Assembly (NCBI GenBank): GCA_009920875.1
Contig: RFZE01000003.1
Span: 1 to 28,714, forward strand
Direction of reading: 5' to 3'
Source: Alphaproteobacteria bacterium
GTDB taxonomy: Bacteria > Pseudomonadota > Alphaproteobacteria > RS24
Length of the DNA: 28,714 bases
Positions 1 to 7,404 of this stretch are shown here, one piece after another. The translations under genes were made by a program, and so were the position numbers. The notes beneath the pieces were generated by a model. The model searched no databases and was not told the DNA's origin. It saw nothing but the letters and a program-made list of their open reading frames with translations. Each line of letters begins with the position of its first letter. Positions within the stretch are counted from its first letter, which is position 1.

Positions 1-99
1 CTGATTGTGCCGGTCGCCATGGAAGAGAAGCTGCGCTTCGCTATCCGTGAAGGTGGCCGCACCGTCGGCGCCGGCGTCGTCGCAGCAATTATTGAGTAG
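1..99 (+). CDS. tuf: Elongation factor Tu, C-terminal end (partial)
   Basis: This is the last 32 codons of EF-Tu, cut by the window edge. EF-Tu is the GTPase that delivers aminoacyl-tRNA to the ribosomal A site. The visible residues include the family-typical C-terminal stretch MEEKLRFAIREGGRTVGAG, followed by a short hydrophobic end and TAG. This is the end of the beta-barrel domain 3. Its place just ahead of rpsJ is the usual bacterial str-S10 junction, so rpsG and fusA would be expected upstream, outside the window. A hairpin terminator follows immediately. Confidence 0.95.
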   Translation: MIVPVAMEEKLRFAIREGGRTVGAGVVAAIIE

Positions 100-109
100 G
101 ACTTTAATG

Positions 110-137
110 GGCGTGCCCCTCGGGGCGCGCCTCTTTT
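110..137 (+). terminator. Rho-independent terminator or attenuator between tuf and rpsJ
   Basis: A GC-rich inverted repeat (arms about 110-119 and 122-131, one G-U pair, CUCG-like loop) is followed by TCTTTT. It begins about 10 nt after the tuf stop codon and ends about 20 nt before the rpsJ start codon. No promoter can be recognised between it and rpsJ, so it must be at least partly read through, or be controlled, if rpsJ is transcribed from upstream. The hairpin is seen directly; its efficiency is inferred. Confidence 0.75.
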
Positions 138-157
138 GCATGGAAACGGAATAGAAA

Positions 158-469
158 ATGGTACAGTCACAAAATATTCGTATCCGCTTGAAAGCGTTTG
201 ACCATCGTGTGCTGGATAATTCAGCGCGTGAGATTTTGAACACGGCCAAACGCACAGGTGCGGATGTGCGCGGACCCATTCCGCTTCCGACACATATTGA
301 GAAATATACGGTTCTGCGCGGACCGCATATCGACAAAAAAAGCCGCGATCAGTTTGAAATGCGCACGCATAAACGACTGCTCGACATTGTCGATCCTACC
401 CCGCAAACCGTTGACGCTTTGATGAAACTCGACCTGCCTGCCGGTGTCGATGTGCAAATCAAGCTGTAG
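158..469 (+). CDS. rpsJ: 30S ribosomal protein S10 (NusE)
   Basis: The 103-residue product has the normal length for S10. It carries the family signature GPIPLPT (residues 39-45) and, further on, YTVLRGPHIDKKSRDQFE, which form the extended loop reaching into the 30S head. S10 is also known as NusE, a partner of NusB and NusG in transcription antitermination. It is the first gene of the S10 operon and is followed after 18 nt by rplC. The ATG is preceded by a weak purine-rich stretch (GGAATAGAAA) rather than a strong Shine-Dalgarno. The tuf-side hairpin sits just upstream, so transcription probably enters from the str operon. Confidence 0.97.
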   Translation: MVQSQNIRIRLKAFDHRVLDNSAREILNTAKRTGADVRGPIPLPTHIEKYTVLRGPHIDKKSRDQFEMRTHKRLLDIVDPTPQTVDALMKLDLPAGVDVQIKL

Positions 470-487
470 GAGCTGGGAGACGTCATT

Positions 488-1369
488 ATGCGTTCCGGAT
501 TGATCGTTCAAAAAGTCGGCATGACCCGCCTGTTTACCGAAGCCGGTAAACATGTGCCGGTCACAGTGCTGAAACTCGACAAGTGCCAGGTTGTTGCCCA
601 GCGCACGGAAGAGAAAGACGGCTATTCAGCCGTTCAACTCGGTTCAGGTTTTGCCAAAGTGAAACGCACAAGCAGCGCCATGCGCGGCCATTTCGCCAAA
701 GCCAAGGTCGAACCCAAGCGTCGCGTGGCTGAGTTCCGTGTGAGTGCCGACAATATGATTGATGTCGGTGCCGAATTGGCCGCCTCGCATTTTGTCGAAG
801 GCCAAAAGGTCGATGCGACCGGCGTGTCTATCGGTAAAGGTTTTGCCGGTGCCATGAAACGCCACAATTTCGGGGGCTTGCGCGCCTCGCATGGTGTCTC
901 GATTTCGCACCGTTCGCATGGCTCAACAGGCCAGTGCCAAGACCCGGGCAAAGTCTTTAAGGGCAAGAAAATGGCCGGTCACATGGGTGACAGCCGCGTC
1001 ACCATCCAAAATTTGGAAGTGGTAAAAACCGACGTAACGCGCGGCTTGCTGATGGTTAAGGGTGCTGTGCCCGGTGCCAAAGGCGGCTGGATTTTGTTGC
1101 GCGATGCGGTTAAGCGTCCGCTGCCTGATGGCCTGCCTTATCCGGCCGGTCTGCTCGAAGATGCCGCTCCGGCGGAAGAAGCTGCCGAAGAGGAAGCACC
1201 TGTCGAAGAAGTAACCGAAGAAGTGGTTGCTGAGGAAACTGTTGAGGCGGCACCGACCGAAGAAGCGGCAACCGAAGAAGCCCCTGCTGAAGAAGCTCCT
1301 GCCAAAGAGGAAGCTGCCGAAGAGGAAGCGTCAGAAGAAGCAGATGAAGACAAGAAGGATGGCGAATAA
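488..1369 (+). CDS. rplC: 50S ribosomal protein L3 with a long acidic C-terminal tail
   Basis: The core (residues 1 to about 222) is a standard L3, an early 23S rRNA-binding protein near the peptidyl-transferase centre. It contains GQCQ (148-151) followed by PGKVFKGKKMAGHMG, the region where the methylated Gln lies in E. coli L3. After about residue 223 it carries about 70 extra residues made almost only of Glu, Ala, Pro, Val and Thr, ending DEDKKDGE. With 293 residues it is far longer than the usual 205-220. The tail is in frame and continuous up to a stop that overlaps the rplD start by one base, so it is real coding sequence. A similar tail occurs on L15 in this window. The function of the tail is unknown. 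Confidence 0.96.
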   Translation: MRSGLIVQKVGMTRLFTEAGKHVPVTVLKLDKCQVVAQRTEEKDGYSAVQLGSGFAKVKRTSSAMRGHFAKAKVEPKRRVAEFRVSADNMIDVGAELAASHFVEGQKVDATGVSIGKGFAGAMKRHNFGGLRASHGVSISHRSHGSTGQCQDPGKVFKGKKMAGHMGDSRVTIQNLEVVKTDVTRGLLMVKGAVPGAKGGWILLRDAVKRPLPDGLPYPAGLLEDAAPAEEAAEEEAPVEEVTEEVVAEETVEAAPTEEAATEEAPAEEAPAKEEAAEEEASEEADEDKKDGE

Positions 1370-1989
1370 TGAAAGCGCAAGTTCAAACGCTTGATGCGAA
1401 GGCCGATGGCGAGGTAACGCTCGACAAAGCCGTATTCGGTGTCGAGCCGCGCGCTGATATTTTGCAGCGCATGGTCAATTACCAACTCGCCAAACGCCAA
1501 GCCGGCACGCATAAAACCAAGCCGCGCGGTGAAATCACCGGCACGACCAAGAAATTCGGTCGTCAAAAAGGCGGTGGCGGAGCGCGTCACGGTAACCGCA
1601 AGTCAAATATCTTTATCGGTGGCGGTAAGGCGCACGGGCCTGTTGTTCGCAGCCATGCCATTGACCTGCCGAAAAAAGTGCGCGCTTTGGCGCTGAAAAT
1701 GGCGCTGTCGAGCAAGCAAGCCGATGAGTCATTGGTGGTGCTGGCCGATGCCAAGTCGAAAGACGGCAAAACGGCGGGTTTGAAAAAGCAGCTGACAAAG
1801 CTGGGCATTGATAATGCGCTGGTGATTGATGGTGCGGAAGTGGACGGTAATTTCGCCCGCGCCGCGCGCAACATCGCCCATATTGATGTGCTGCCCGCGC
1901 AAGGCATTAACGTCTATGACATTTTGCGCCGTGATAAATTGGTTTTGACCAAAGCGGCTCTTGATAGCCTGAAGGAGCGTTTCAAATGA
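1369..1989 (+). CDS. rplD: 50S ribosomal protein L4
   Basis: This is a 206-residue L4, a 23S rRNA-binding protein whose extended loop lines the peptide exit tunnel. The loop is recognisable as the Gly/Arg/Lys-rich segment with GRQKGGGGARHGNRKSNIF in the middle of the N-terminal half. In gammaproteobacteria L4 also represses the S10 operon through the mRNA leader; no such leader is obvious ahead of rpsJ here. Its ATG shares one base with the rplC stop and its end overlaps rplW by four bases (ATGA), indicating translational coupling. Confidence 0.96.
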   Translation: MKAQVQTLDAKADGEVTLDKAVFGVEPRADILQRMVNYQLAKRQAGTHKTKPRGEITGTTKKFGRQKGGGGARHGNRKSNIFIGGGKAHGPVVRSHAIDLPKKVRALALKMALSSKQADESLVVLADAKSKDGKTAGLKKQLTKLGIDNALVIDGAEVDGNFARAARNIAHIDVLPAQGINVYDILRRDKLVLTKAALDSLKERFK

Positions 1990-2279
1990 GCCGCGAAGCC
2001 TATTACGACGTCATCCGCAAGCCGGTGATTACCGAGAAATCGACGATTGCCTCTGAAAACAATCAAGTTGTTTTCAAAGTCGCGCCGGATGCCAATAAGA
2101 CGATTATCAAAGAGGCTGTTGAAGCTTTGTTTGATGTCAAAGTGAAAGCCGTCAACACGCTGGTGCGCAAGGGTAAAACCAAGCGTTTCCGTGGGGTTGC
2201 GGGCAAGCAAAACGATGAAAAGAAAGCCATCGTAACGCTCGAAGACGGTCACAGCATTGATGTGACGACGGGTCTGTAA
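1986..2279 (+). CDS. rplW: 50S ribosomal protein L23
   Basis: The 97-residue product starts MSREAYYDVIRKPVITEKS, which matches the L23 N-terminal signature (VITEKS). It contains the typical RKGKTKRFRG basic stretch in the second half. L23 sits at the exit of the peptide tunnel and is the docking site for trigger factor and SRP. The ATGA overlap with rplD suggests re-initiation. Length and order are standard. Confidence 0.96.
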   Translation: MSREAYYDVIRKPVITEKSTIASENNQVVFKVAPDANKTIIKEAVEALFDVKVKAVNTLVRKGKTKRFRGVAGKQNDEKKAIVTLEDGHSIDVTTGL

Positions 2280-2292
2280 GGGGTAAGGTAGA

Positions 2293-3129
2293 ATGGCACT
2301 TAAGACATATAAACCGACTACCCCGGGCCAGCGCGGCCTGGTTCAGGTTGACCGTTCGGCGCTGTATAGCGGCAAGCCGGTCAAAAAGCTGACCGAAGGT
2401 CTGACCAAGACGGGCGGTCGCAATAATGCCGGTCGTATTACTGCGCGTCGCCGTGGTGGTGGTCACAAACGCAGCTATCGTATCATTGATTTCAAACGTC
2501 AAAAATTTGATATGGAAGCGACGGTTGAGCGTCTTGAATATGATCCCAATCGTTCGGCCTTTATTGCGCTGATTACCTATACGGATGGTGAGCAGGCTTA
2601 CATTATCGCACCGCAGCGTTTGGCTGCCGGTGACAAAGTGATTGCCGGTGAAAGCGTCGACGTGAAGCCGGGCAATGCCATGCCGCTGAAGTCAATTCCG
2701 ATTGGCACAATCATTCACAATATTGAGTTGAAGCCGGGTAAGGGCGCGCAAATCGCTCGTTCAGCCGGTACATTTGCTCAGCTTGTCGGTCGTGATGCCG
2801 GTTATGCGATTATTCGCCTGACTTCCGGTGAGCAGCGCTTGGTTTTGGGCACATGCATGGCCACAATTGGTGCGGTATCAAACCCCGACCAATCAAACAT
2901 TAAATTGGCGAAAGCCGGTCGCAGCCGCTGGTTGGGTAAACGCCCATCCGTGCGTGGTGTGGCGATGAACCCGGTCGATCACCCGCATGGTGGCGGTGAA
3001 GGCAAAACCTCAGGCGGTCGCCATCCGGTGACGCCGTGGGGCAAGCCGACCAAAGGCCGCCGCACGCGGTCAAACAAGGCGACGGACAAGTATATTCTTC
3101 GCAGCCGCCATCTGAAGAAGAAACGTTAG
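2293..3129 (+). CDS. rplB: 50S ribosomal protein L2
   Basis: This is a 278-residue L2, full length for the family. It bridges 23S rRNA helices near the peptidyl-transferase centre and supports subunit joining. The conserved C-terminal motif NPVDHPHGGGEGKTSGGR is present, with the histidine equivalent to E. coli His229 near residue 230. The C-terminus is strongly basic (HLKKKR). A GGGTAAGG Shine-Dalgarno precedes the ATG, 13 nt after rplW. Confidence 0.97.
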   Translation: MALKTYKPTTPGQRGLVQVDRSALYSGKPVKKLTEGLTKTGGRNNAGRITARRRGGGHKRSYRIIDFKRQKFDMEATVERLEYDPNRSAFIALITYTDGEQAYIIAPQRLAAGDKVIAGESVDVKPGNAMPLKSIPIGTIIHNIELKPGKGAQIARSAGTFAQLVGRDAGYAIIRLTSGEQRLVLGTCMATIGAVSNPDQSNIKLAKAGRSRWLGKRPSVRGVAMNPVDHPHGGGEGKTSGGRHPVTPWGKPTKGRRTRSNKATDKYILRSRHLKKKR

Positions 3130-3142
3130 GAGTGTTGGTAAG

Positions 3143-3424
3143 ATGACACGTTCAGTCTGGAAAGGTCCGTTTGTTGACGGTTATTTGCTGAAAAAGGCAG
3201 AAGCCGTGCGCGAAAGCGGACGCACCAATGAAGTCATTAAAATCTGGAGCCGTCGTTCGACGATCCTGCCGCAATTTGTCGGTCTGACTTTTGGTGTTCA
3301 TAACGGGCAAAAGCATATTCCGGTTTCCGTGACCGAAGATATGGTCGGGCATAAGTTTGGCGAGTTCGCGCCGACCCGCACCTATTACGGTCACGCAGCC
3401 GATAAGAAGGCGAAAAGAGGTTAA
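3143..3424 (+). CDS. rpsS: 30S ribosomal protein S19
   Basis: The 93-residue protein begins MTRSVWKGPFVDGYLLKK and ends with the basic tail KKAKRG. It contains the S19 signature region VGHKFGEFAPTRTYYGHAADKK. S19 forms a complex with S13 in the 30S head and contacts the A-site finger. Start, length and position between rplB and rplV are standard; rplV follows two bases after the stop. Confidence 0.97.
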   Translation: MTRSVWKGPFVDGYLLKKAEAVRESGRTNEVIKIWSRRSTILPQFVGLTFGVHNGQKHIPVSVTEDMVGHKFGEFAPTRTYYGHAADKKAKRG

Positions 3425-3426
3425 TC

Positions 3427-3807
3427 ATGGGCAAAGCATCGCTACAGCGGCAATTGCCGGAAAATGAAGCCAAAGCGGTCGGTCGCATGATCCGCACCAG
3501 CCCGCAAAAGCTCAATCTTGTCGCACAACTTATTCGCGGCAAGAAAGCCGAGCAGGCACTTAATGATTTGACCTTTTCGCGTCGTCGCGTTGCAGGTGAC
3601 GTCAAAAAAGTGCTTCAAAGCGCCATCGCCAATGCCGAGAACAATCACAATCTGGACGTTGACAGCCTCATCGTCTCAGAAGCCTATGTTGGCAAAAATT
3701 TGGTTATGAAGCGTTTCCGCGCCCGTGCAAAGGGCCGCGCTGCGCGCATTTTGAAGCCTTTCAGCCAGCTCACCATTGTGGTGCGTGAAGTCGAGGAGAA
3801 AGCGTAA
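3427..3807 (+). CDS. rplV: 50S ribosomal protein L22
   Basis: The 126-residue L22 has the canonical start of its core (IRTSPQKLNLVAQLIRGKK) and the beta-hairpin segment KRFRARAKGRAARILKP that reaches into the exit tunnel, near the macrolide site. The stop codon overlaps the rpsC start by one base. Both length and gene order are as expected. Confidence 0.96.
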   Translation: MGKASLQRQLPENEAKAVGRMIRTSPQKLNLVAQLIRGKKAEQALNDLTFSRRRVAGDVKKVLQSAIANAENNHNLDVDSLIVSEAYVGKNLVMKRFRARAKGRAARILKPFSQLTIVVREVEEKA

Positions 3808-4523
3808 TGGGACAGAAGGTTAATCCGATTGGCATGCGCCTCGGCGTCAACCGCACTTGGGAGTCGCGCTGGTATGCAGATAAGGGCGAATACGCCAATC
3901 TGCTGCATGAAGATTTGAAAATCCGCACCATGCTGTTCAAAGACCTGCGTCAAGCCGGTATTTCGCGCGTGGTGATTGAGCGCCCGCATAAAAAATGCCG
4001 CGTCACCATTCACTCGGCCCGCCCCGGTGTCATCATCGGTAAAAAAGGCGCTGACATTGAGAAGCTGAAGCAGCGCATCGGCAAAATGACCGATAGCGAA
4101 GTTGTGCTGAACATTGTTGAAGTGCGTAAGCCTGAGATTGATGCGCAATTGGTTGCCGAAAGCGTCGCGCAACAGCTTGAGCGTCGTGTCGGTTTCCGCC
4201 GCGCCATGAAGCGCGCCGTGCAATCGGCCATGCGCTTGGGTGCATTGGGCATTCGTATTAATTGCGGTGGCCGTCTCGGCGGTGCTGAAATTGCCCGTAC
4301 CGAATGGTATCGCGAGGGCCGTGTGCCGCTGCACACGCTGCGCGCCGATATTGATTATGGCGTGGCCGAGGCCATGACCGCTTATGGAATTTGCGGTGTC
4401 AAAATCTGGATCTTCAAAGGCGAGATTATGGAGCATGACCCGATGGCGCGCGATCGTCGTGATGAGCAGGGCGACAGCAATCGCCCGCAACGCCCACAAG
4501 GCGCAGCGGGAGCGGAGAACTAG
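3807..4523 (+). CDS. rpsC: 30S ribosomal protein S3
   Basis: The 238-residue S3 has an N-terminal type II KH domain with the GXXG loop at about Gly78-Lys-Lys-Gly81 and a C-terminal S3 domain (GRLGGAEIARTEWYREGRVPLHTLRADIDYG). S3 lines the mRNA entry tunnel and contributes to the helicase activity of the ribosome. The C-terminal end (from about residue 215) is a short Asp/Arg/Gln-rich tail, which varies among species. Its start is coupled to rplV by a one-base overlap. Confidence 0.97.
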   Translation: MGQKVNPIGMRLGVNRTWESRWYADKGEYANLLHEDLKIRTMLFKDLRQAGISRVVIERPHKKCRVTIHSARPGVIIGKKGADIEKLKQRIGKMTDSEVVLNIVEVRKPEIDAQLVAESVAQQLERRVGFRRAMKRAVQSAMRLGALGIRINCGGRLGGAEIARTEWYREGRVPLHTLRADIDYGVAEAMTAYGICGVKIWIFKGEIMEHDPMARDRRDEQGDSNRPQRPQGAAGAEN

Positions 4524-4526
4524 ACC

Positions 4527-4946
4527 ATGTTGCAACCGAAACGAACTAAATTCCGCAAGGCTCATAAGGGTCGTATTCGCGGCAATGCCAAAGGCGGCAC
4601 ATCGCTGACTTTCGGCTCTTACGGCCTGAAAGCGACCTCGCCGGAACGTATTACGGCACGCCAAATTGAGGCTGCCCGTCGTGTCATCACCCGTCACATG
4701 AAGCGTGCCGGCCGTGTGTGGATCCGTGTGTTCCCTGATGTGCCGGTCTCAAAAAAGCCGACCGAAGTACGTATGGGTAAGGGTAAGGGTTCACCTGAAT
4801 ATTGGGCGTGCCGCGTCAAGCCGGGTCGCATCATGTTTGAAGTTGATGGCGTGCCGTCAGACGTTGCGCATGAAGCTTTGAAGCTGGCCGCAGCCAAATT
4901 GCCTGTCAATACGCGCATTGTTTCGCGTCCCGGTGAAGGGCAATAG
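4527..4946 (+). CDS. rplP: 50S ribosomal protein L16
   Basis: The 139-residue L16 begins MLQPKRTKFRKAHKGR and contains the characteristic VRMGKGKGSPEYWACRVKPG segment that contacts the A-site tRNA and the L7/L12 stalk region. Length is normal. Its start lies three bases after the rpsC stop, with the Shine-Dalgarno (GGAGAA) inside the end of rpsC. Confidence 0.97.
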   Translation: MLQPKRTKFRKAHKGRIRGNAKGGTSLTFGSYGLKATSPERITARQIEAARRVITRHMKRAGRVWIRVFPDVPVSKKPTEVRMGKGKGSPEYWACRVKPGRIMFEVDGVPSDVAHEALKLAAAKLPVNTRIVSRPGEGQ

Positions 4947-4954
4947 GTGTCACA

Positions 4955-5143
4955 ATGAAAATGTCTGAAATCAAAGATATGACAGTTGATCAGCTCGATG
5001 ACGAGCTTTTGAAGCTGAAAAAAGAGCAACTTAATCTGCGCTTCCAGCAGGCTTCGGGCCAGCTTGAGAATACCGCCCGTATGCGGGAAGTGCGTCGCAC
5101 CATTGCGCGTTTGAAGACAGCGCAAAGCGCGGCTAACCAATAG
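4955..5143 (+). CDS. rpmC: 50S ribosomal protein L29
   Basis: This is a 62-residue L29, a two-helix protein at the tunnel exit next to L23. The family pattern is clear: DELLKLKKEQLNLRFQQASGQL followed by NTARMREVRRTIARLKT. I chose the first ATG, spaced correctly from AGGTG; a second ATG two codons later could also initiate. Confidence 0.95.
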   Translation: MKMSEIKDMTVDQLDDELLKLKKEQLNLRFQQASGQLENTARMREVRRTIARLKTAQSAANQ

Positions 5144-5160
5144 CCGGACGAGGTAGGGAA

Positions 5161-5400
5161 ATGCCAAAACGAATTTTGCAAGGCACAGTGGTCAGCGATA
5201 AGGGCGACAAAACCGTCGTCGTATCCGTTGAGCGCCGTTTCACCGATCCGGTGATGAAGAAAACGGTTCGTAAATCAAAGCGCTATCACGCGCATGATGC
5301 GAGCAATGAAGTGAAAGTCGGTGACATGGTGGAAATCCGCGAATGCCGCCCGATTTCAAAATTGAAGAGCTGGGAAGTGATTTCCGGCGCTGCTGAGTAA
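5161..5400 (+). CDS. rpsQ: 30S ribosomal protein S17
   Basis: The 79-residue S17 is an OB-fold protein that binds 16S rRNA early in assembly. Recognisable segments are LQGTVVSDKGDKTVVVSVER and, near the C-terminus, VGDMVEIRECRPISKLKSW. This closes the S10 operon gene set. A GAGGTAGGG Shine-Dalgarno precedes the ATG. Only 11 nt separate it from rplN, so S10 and spc are probably one transcription unit. Confidence 0.97.
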   Translation: MPKRILQGTVVSDKGDKTVVVSVERRFTDPVMKKTVRKSKRYHAHDASNEVKVGDMVEIRECRPISKLKSWEVISGAAE

Positions 5401-5411
5401 GGGGTCTTATT

Positions 5412-5780
5412 ATGATTCAGATGCAAACCAATCTGGATGTTGCCGACAATAGCGGCGCACGCCGGGTGCAGTGCATCAAGGTTCTTGGCGGTTCCAAGCG
5501 GAAAGCCGCTTCTGTCGGTGACACGATTGTTGTCTCCGTGAAAGAAGCCATTCCGCGTGGACGCGTGAAGAAAGGCGATGTAATGCGCGCCGTTATCGTG
5601 CGCACGGCGAAGGAAATTCGCCGTCAAGATGGCAGCATTATCCGCTTTGACCGCAATGCCGCGGTTCTGGTCAATCAGTCGGGCGAGCCTATCGGCACCC
5701 GTATTTTTGGCCCGGTGACGCGTGAGTTGCGCAGCAGCAATCACATGAAAATCGTGTCGCTGGCACCGGAGGTGTTGTAA
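5412..5780 (+). CDS. rplN: 50S ribosomal protein L14
   Basis: This is a 122-residue L14 starting MIQMQTNLDVADNSGARRV, the typical alphaproteobacterial N-terminus. It contains the L14 signature around VIVRTAKEIRRQDGS and ends KIVSLAPEVL. L14 forms an intersubunit bridge and binds the silencing factor RsfS. It is the first gene of the spc block and overlaps rplX by one base. Confidence 0.97.
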   Translation: MIQMQTNLDVADNSGARRVQCIKVLGGSKRKAASVGDTIVVSVKEAIPRGRVKKGDVMRAVIVRTAKEIRRQDGSIIRFDRNAAVLVNQSGEPIGTRIFGPVTRELRSSNHMKIVSLAPEVL

Positions 5781-6103
5781 TGGCCGTGAAGTTGAAAATC
5801 AAAAAGGGCGATAAAGTGGTTGTTACCACCGGTCGCGATAAGGGCAAGAGCGGCGAAGTGCTGGCTGTTTTCCCGACTGAAAACCGTGCTTTGGTGCAGG
5901 GAGTGAATATGGTGAAGCGTCACCAGAAGCAGACCGCACAAAGCGAAGGCGGCATTATCAATCGCGAAGGCAAAATCCACATTTCCAATCTGGCCGTGGC
6001 TGACCCGAAAGACGGTAAGCCCAGCCGCGTTGGCTTCAAGATTAATGATGACGGCTCGAAAGCGCGCGTCGCCAAACGTTCGGGAGAAGTAATCGATGGC
6101 TGA
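5780..6103 (+). CDS. rplX: 50S ribosomal protein L24
   Basis: The 107-residue L24 begins with a KOW motif (residues 7-27: KKGDKVVVTTGRDKGKSGEV) and is one of the initiators of 50S assembly. A second characteristic part, SNLAVADPKDGKPSRVGFK, follows. The end overlaps the rplE start by eight bases, the longest overlap in the cluster. Confidence 0.96.
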   Translation: MAVKLKIKKGDKVVVTTGRDKGKSGEVLAVFPTENRALVQGVNMVKRHQKQTAQSEGGIINREGKIHISNLAVADPKDGKPSRVGFKINDDGSKARVAKRSGEVIDG

Positions 6104-6653
6104 TACGTCTTATATCCCGCGTCTGAAAACGCAATATCAGGATTCCATTCGCGGCGCCCTGATTGAGAAATTCGAGCTGAAGAACCCGATGCAGGTTCCG
6201 GCGCTTGAAAAAGTCGTATTGAATATGGGTGTAGGCGAAACCACGCAAGACACCAAGAAAATCAATTCGGCATTTGAAGATTTGCAAGCGATTGCCGGTC
6301 AAAAGCCGGTCATTACACGCGCCCGTAACTCTATCGCGACCTTTAAGGTGCGCGAAGATATGCCGCTTGGTGTGAAAGTGACCCTGCGCGGCGCTCGCAT
6401 GTATGAATTTATTGACCGTCTCGTCACTGTGGCTCTGCCGCGCGTGCGTGACTTTCGTGGTCTCAATGCAAAAAGCTTTGACGGCAATGGCAATTTCGCC
6501 ATGGGCCTGAAAGAGCACATCGTATTCCCGGAAATCAATTACGACAAAGTGGATACGATTTGGGGCATGGACATAATTGTCTGCACCACCACCAATGATG
6601 ATGACCAGGCCCGCGAATTGCTGCGCGCCTTTAACTTTCCGTTCAACGATTAA
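6096..6653 (+). CDS. rplE: 50S ribosomal protein L5
   Basis: This is a 185-residue L5, full length. It shows the conserved VVLNMGVGE, ITRARNSIATFKVRE and FDGNGNFAMGLKEHIVFPEI segments. L5 binds 5S rRNA together with L18 and L25 in the central protuberance. The ATG lies inside the end of rplX, which suggests coupled translation; rpsN follows after 17 nt with a strong GGAGGAGAGAG Shine-Dalgarno. Confidence 0.97.
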   Translation: MADTSYIPRLKTQYQDSIRGALIEKFELKNPMQVPALEKVVLNMGVGETTQDTKKINSAFEDLQAIAGQKPVITRARNSIATFKVREDMPLGVKVTLRGARMYEFIDRLVTVALPRVRDFRGLNAKSFDGNGNFAMGLKEHIVFPEINYDKVDTIWGMDIIVCTTTNDDDQARELLRAFNFPFND

Positions 6654-6670
6654 GGGCGGAGGAGAGAGAT

Positions 6671-6976
6671 ATGGCGAAGAAATCTGCTGTAGAACGTAAC
6701 GACAAGCGCAAGCGTCTGGTGCAAAAATATGCGGCCAAGCGCGCTGCTCTGATGGCGATTGCCAAAGATGAGTCGCTGTCGAATGAAGAGCGCTTTAAGG
6801 CGCGCATGAAGCTGGCCAAACTGCCGCGTAATTCGGCACCGACCCGCGTCCGCAATCGTTGCGGCGTAACCGGTCGTCCGCGCGGCTATTATCGTAAACT
6901 CAACATGTCCCGCATCGCATTGCGTGAACTGTCCTCAAAAGGGCTGGTTCCGGGCATGGTCAAGTCTAGCTGGTAG
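6671..6976 (+). CDS. rpsN: 30S ribosomal protein S14, zinc-free type
   Basis: The 101-residue product is the long, zinc-independent S14: it lacks the two CXXC pairs of the short form, having only RNRCGVTGRPRGYYRK in the conserved C-terminal part. S14 is a late-binding protein of the 30S head, next to S3 and S10. This form is normal in Alphaproteobacteria. Length and position before rpsH are standard. Confidence 0.97.
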   Translation: MAKKSAVERNDKRKRLVQKYAAKRAALMAIAKDESLSNEERFKARMKLAKLPRNSAPTRVRNRCGVTGRPRGYYRKLNMSRIALRELSSKGLVPGMVKSSW

Positions 6977-6988
6977 GAGGGAAAGATT

Positions 6989-7381
6989 ATGAACGATCCT
7001 CTCGGCGATATGCTGACCCGTATCCGTAACGCACAAATGCGCGGCAAGACCTCAGTGGTCAGCCCGGCATCAAAACTGCGCCGCTGGGTGCTCGATGTGT
7101 TGCAAGAAGAAGGCTACATTCGCGGTTATTCGGAAGCTGAAACCGATAATGGCGCGGGTGAGTTGCAAATTGAACTGAAATATTACGAAGGCGAGCCTGT
7201 CATTCGGGAAATCCAGCGCGTGTCCAAACCGGGCCGTCGCGTTTATTCCTCGGTCAAAACCATGCCGATTGTGCGCAACGGTTTAGGCATTTCCATCATC
7301 TCAACGCCGAAAGGTGTGATGTCGGATAATGCGGCTCGTGAAAACAATGTTGGTGGGGAGATTCTGTGCCGCGTCTTCTAG
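6989..7381 (+). CDS. rpsH: 30S ribosomal protein S8
   Basis: The 130-residue S8 starts MNDPLGDMLTRIRNAQMRGK and ends with the family signature ISIISTPKGVMSDNAARENNVGGEILCRVF. S8 binds the central domain of 16S rRNA. In E. coli it also represses the spc operon by binding the mRNA near rplE; that regulatory site was not examined in detail here. A GGAGGGAAAG Shine-Dalgarno precedes the ATG. Confidence 0.97.
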   Translation: MNDPLGDMLTRIRNAQMRGKTSVVSPASKLRRWVLDVLQEEGYIRGYSEAETDNGAGELQIELKYYEGEPVIREIQRVSKPGRRVYSSVKTMPIVRNGLGISIISTPKGVMSDNAARENNVGGEILCRVF

Positions 7382-7404
7382 GCGCGCTGCGGAAAGGATA
7401 AGAT

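Noticed and set aside
1138..1590. Ser/Ala-rich minus-strand frame opposite the L3 tail
   Set aside because: It is the reverse complement of the Glu/Ala repeats; such repeats open antisense frames automatically.
3684..4697. A 337-codon open frame on the minus strand over rplV, rpsC and rplP
   Set aside because: It lies entirely antisense to three well-supported ribosomal-protein genes and is a by-product of their codon use; no family resemblance.
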